A stretch of DNA of 41,671 nt from Acidobacteriota bacterium (lineage in GTDB: Bacteria > Acidobacteriota > Terriglobia > Bryobacterales > Bryobacteraceae), in assembly GCA_016870915.1 (NCBI GenBank), contig VFZY01000031.1:1-41671 (forward strand), read 5' to 3'. Shown piece after piece: positions 40,246 to 41,671 of this stretch. The notes beneath the pieces were generated by a model, which worked only from the letters and a program-made list of their open reading frames with translations, ran no database searches and was not told where the DNA came from. A program made the translations under genes and the position numbers. Positions within the stretch are counted from its first letter, which is position 1, and each line of letters starts with the position of its first letter.

Positions 40246-41449
40246 TCAGTGAATGACGGCCGCCACGGCCATTTCCAGAACCCGGCGCACGCCGTCGTCG
40301 ACGCCCACGGGGCCGTCTGAGAACTGGCTGCGCGGGGCGGGGGTCCAGTTATCGCGCGAACCGTCGTAGGGGTAGGACCGCTGTTCCAGGCCCGTTCGCG
40401 CGGGGTCATATTGGGCGTCGCTGCCGGCCATCTTGTAGATCACCATGTCGAGCGAGGGGATGACGTAGACTCCGAAGCCCCCTCCGCCGGATTTGAAATA
40501 GGCATCGCGTGGGGCTCCGGCGATGTGGCCGCCGGCGTTCGATTCAAAGCCGAGTCCATAAGGCGAATGGCGGTTGTAGGGGGATGGTTTGGCGCACATG
40601 GCGACGAATTCCGAAGGGACCAGTTGAGCCGGGCCCCAGCGGCCGTTCCGGAGCAGCATGTAAAGAAAGCGCAGCATGTCCGTGGAGCGGGCGGCGATGT
40701 TGGCGCCGCCGGGTGTGTGGGGAAGATCCGTTGCGCCGCGTCGGCGAGCCCAGCCCCACGGGCCCCAGCCCATGGGTTTGGCGAGCTTGCGATCAATGTA
40801 GTCGTGCATCTCCATGCCGGTGAGCCGGCGGAGGACCATGGAGGCGATGTGCGGTGATTGGGAAGTGTAGGAGTAGCCTTCGCCCGGCGCCGTCCAAAGC
40901 GGCGTGCGGACCGCGCTCTGGTCTTGATCGGGATTGCGGCCGCCCATGGGGGCCAGCTTCACTGACGGCTCGCCTTCCACGAATCCCGGATTGCTGCCCT
41001 CACCGTGCAGGCCCGCGCTCATGGAAAGCAGGTGGCCCAGGCGGATCCCAGCTTTGCGGCAACGCCTCGGGCAGGAAGCGTTCGTTGAAGACCAGAGTGT
41101 CGAGCCCTTCTGGGATGAGGTTTCTTTTGTCGGCGAGCATGATGCCGGTTGCAATGCTGGTGAACGCCTTGCCCACCGAAGCGGTGGCTGGCAGCGCTTC
41201 ACGGTGGCCGCGGCCGTAGTAGCGCTCATAGACCAGATAGCCGTGGCGGACAACCAGCAGGCCACCGTGCTGGCTGGTGCGTGAGGCGTACTGGAAAGCC
41301 TGGTCCAGCCGGGCCGTGTCGATACGGGCGGTCCGGCGGATGCGTTCGGCATCGGGCAGGGTTCGCCAGCCGCCCTGGGAATCGGGTGCGGGGACGTAGT
41401 CGGCGGCCGCCGCGGCGATGGCGGCGGCCAGCGTGATGGTAATCCTCAT
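40246..41449 (-). pseudogene. Class C beta-lactamase-type serine hydrolase, frameshifted
   Basis: The N-terminal frame (from ATG 41449, signal MRITITLAAAIAAAAA) encodes the beta-lactamase/DD-peptidase core with the Ser-x-x-Lys motif SVGK in TASVGKAFTSIATG. It then loses the match near LPEALPQ. The rest of the enzyme continues in another frame from about 41,055: IRLGHLLSMSAGLHGEGS, YSYTSQSPHI (Tyr-x-Ser motif) and the C-terminal GGFGVYVIPSLDMVIYKM. One indel at about 41,050-41,062 explains this. It could be a real inactivating mutation or a sequencing error. Intact, it would be a 400-residue exported esterase or peptidase. It lies 2 nt after the TonB receptor stop. Confidence 0.8.
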
Positions 41450-41451
41450 AG

Positions 41452-41671
41452 TCAGTAGGTGAGGCGCAGGCTGAATTGAATGCTGCGCGGAAGGTTGGTC
41501 TGGGGGTTGGTGAACTGTCCGAAGAACGGGCTGTTGATATTGGTACCTAAACTATGCACGCCGCCGAGTTGAGCGGGTCGATAGATCGGGTCTGACACCA
41601 CTTGGGACCCCTGAGAATCCTGCGGTAAAACAGAAGAGGCCGCCGAGTAGGCGCTCTGCGGACCCGACTCT
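41452..41671 (-). CDS. TonB-dependent receptor, C-terminal end (cut by window edge)
   Basis: The last 73 codons of a minus-strand gene that enters from the right edge. They end in NLPRSIQFSLRLTY, an amphipathic terminal beta-strand with an aromatic C-terminal residue, and contain the preceding loop SPFFGQFTNPQTN. Both are hallmarks of the large Oar-like TonB-dependent receptors with carboxypeptidase-regulatory N-terminal domains common in Acidobacteria. The plug and most of the barrel lie outside the window. Confidence 0.75.
   Translation of the reverse strand, partial: ESGPQSAYSAASSVLPQDSQGSQVVSDPIYRPAQLGGVHSLGTNINSPFFGQFTNPQTNLPRSIQFSLRLTY

Noticed and set aside
1-41671. CRISPR arrays, tRNA or rRNA genes, insertion sequences, prophage
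   Set aside because: No regularly spaced repeats, tRNA-like cloverleaf sequence, transposase or phage genes were seen by eye.

Overview
The window looks like chromosomal DNA of a high-GC acidobacterium, most likely of the Bryobacterales/Solibacter group. This rests on gene content, not on a marker gene: an 'acidobacterial duplicated orphan permease', a DUF1501/PSD1 pair, the C-terminus of a large Oar-like TonB-dependent receptor, futalosine-pathway menaquinone genes, many Tat- or Sec-exported enzymes, and no phage, IS or plasmid genes. It is mostly metabolic core and accessory sequence. No rRNA, tRNA, CRISPR array or intact mobile element was seen.

Layout. 1-2.5 kb: a truncated ECHDC3-like crotonase (-), then a receiver-domain protein, yajQ and an alpha/beta hydrolase (+). 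2.5-8.0 kb: an M20 carboxypeptidase (-) divergent from a cell-envelope operon fabZ-lpxA-lpxI-Gfo/Idh oxidoreductase-TonB-like protein-small membrane protein. 8.0-10.8 kb: a minus-strand operon of three exported proteins (DinB-like, propeller-like, Ig-like). 10.8-21.8 kb: a long minus-strand run with a 2-oxoacid:ferredoxin oxidoreductase module (FAD/Fe-S subunit, KorA, KorB), a PduO-type corrinoid adenosyltransferase, a TolB-like propeller, an ECF sigma factor with a cupin anti-sigma factor, an ADOP permease and a hydroxypyruvate-isomerase-like protein. 21.9-24.6 kb: a Tat-exported protein of unknown function, remnants of chemotaxis genes (a receiver fragment and an internally deleted, frameshifted cheB) and a small GH42-like protein. 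24.6-27.6 kb: mqnA, mqnE and an exported enolase-superfamily enzyme (-). 27.7-31.0 kb: a plus-strand run of a small acidic protein, an SDR, a Tat-exported MBL-fold hydrolase, a ClpS-like adaptor and a FabG-like SDR. 31-35.2 kb: nitrilase, pirin and a dihaem PQQ dehydrogenase (-). 35.2-36.7 kb: a tiny basic protein and a glucarate-dehydratase-like enzyme (+). 36.7-41.7 kb: DUF1501 protein, PSD1 protein, a frameshifted class C beta-lactamase-type hydrolase and the end of a TonB-dependent receptor (-).

Together the genes indicate an oxidative heterotroph with lipid A in its outer membrane, futalosine-route menaquinone, ferredoxin- and quinoprotein-linked oxidations, and a large secreted set for sugar acids and other organics.

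The main points for follow-up are: a recurrent -10-like hexamer 5-10 nt before start codons, suggesting leaderless or nearly leaderless transcripts; an apparent GC-skew reversal near 10.8 kb; the decayed chemotaxis locus; and several enzymes with altered key residues (crotonase, ClpS, cupin anti-sigma factor, enolase).
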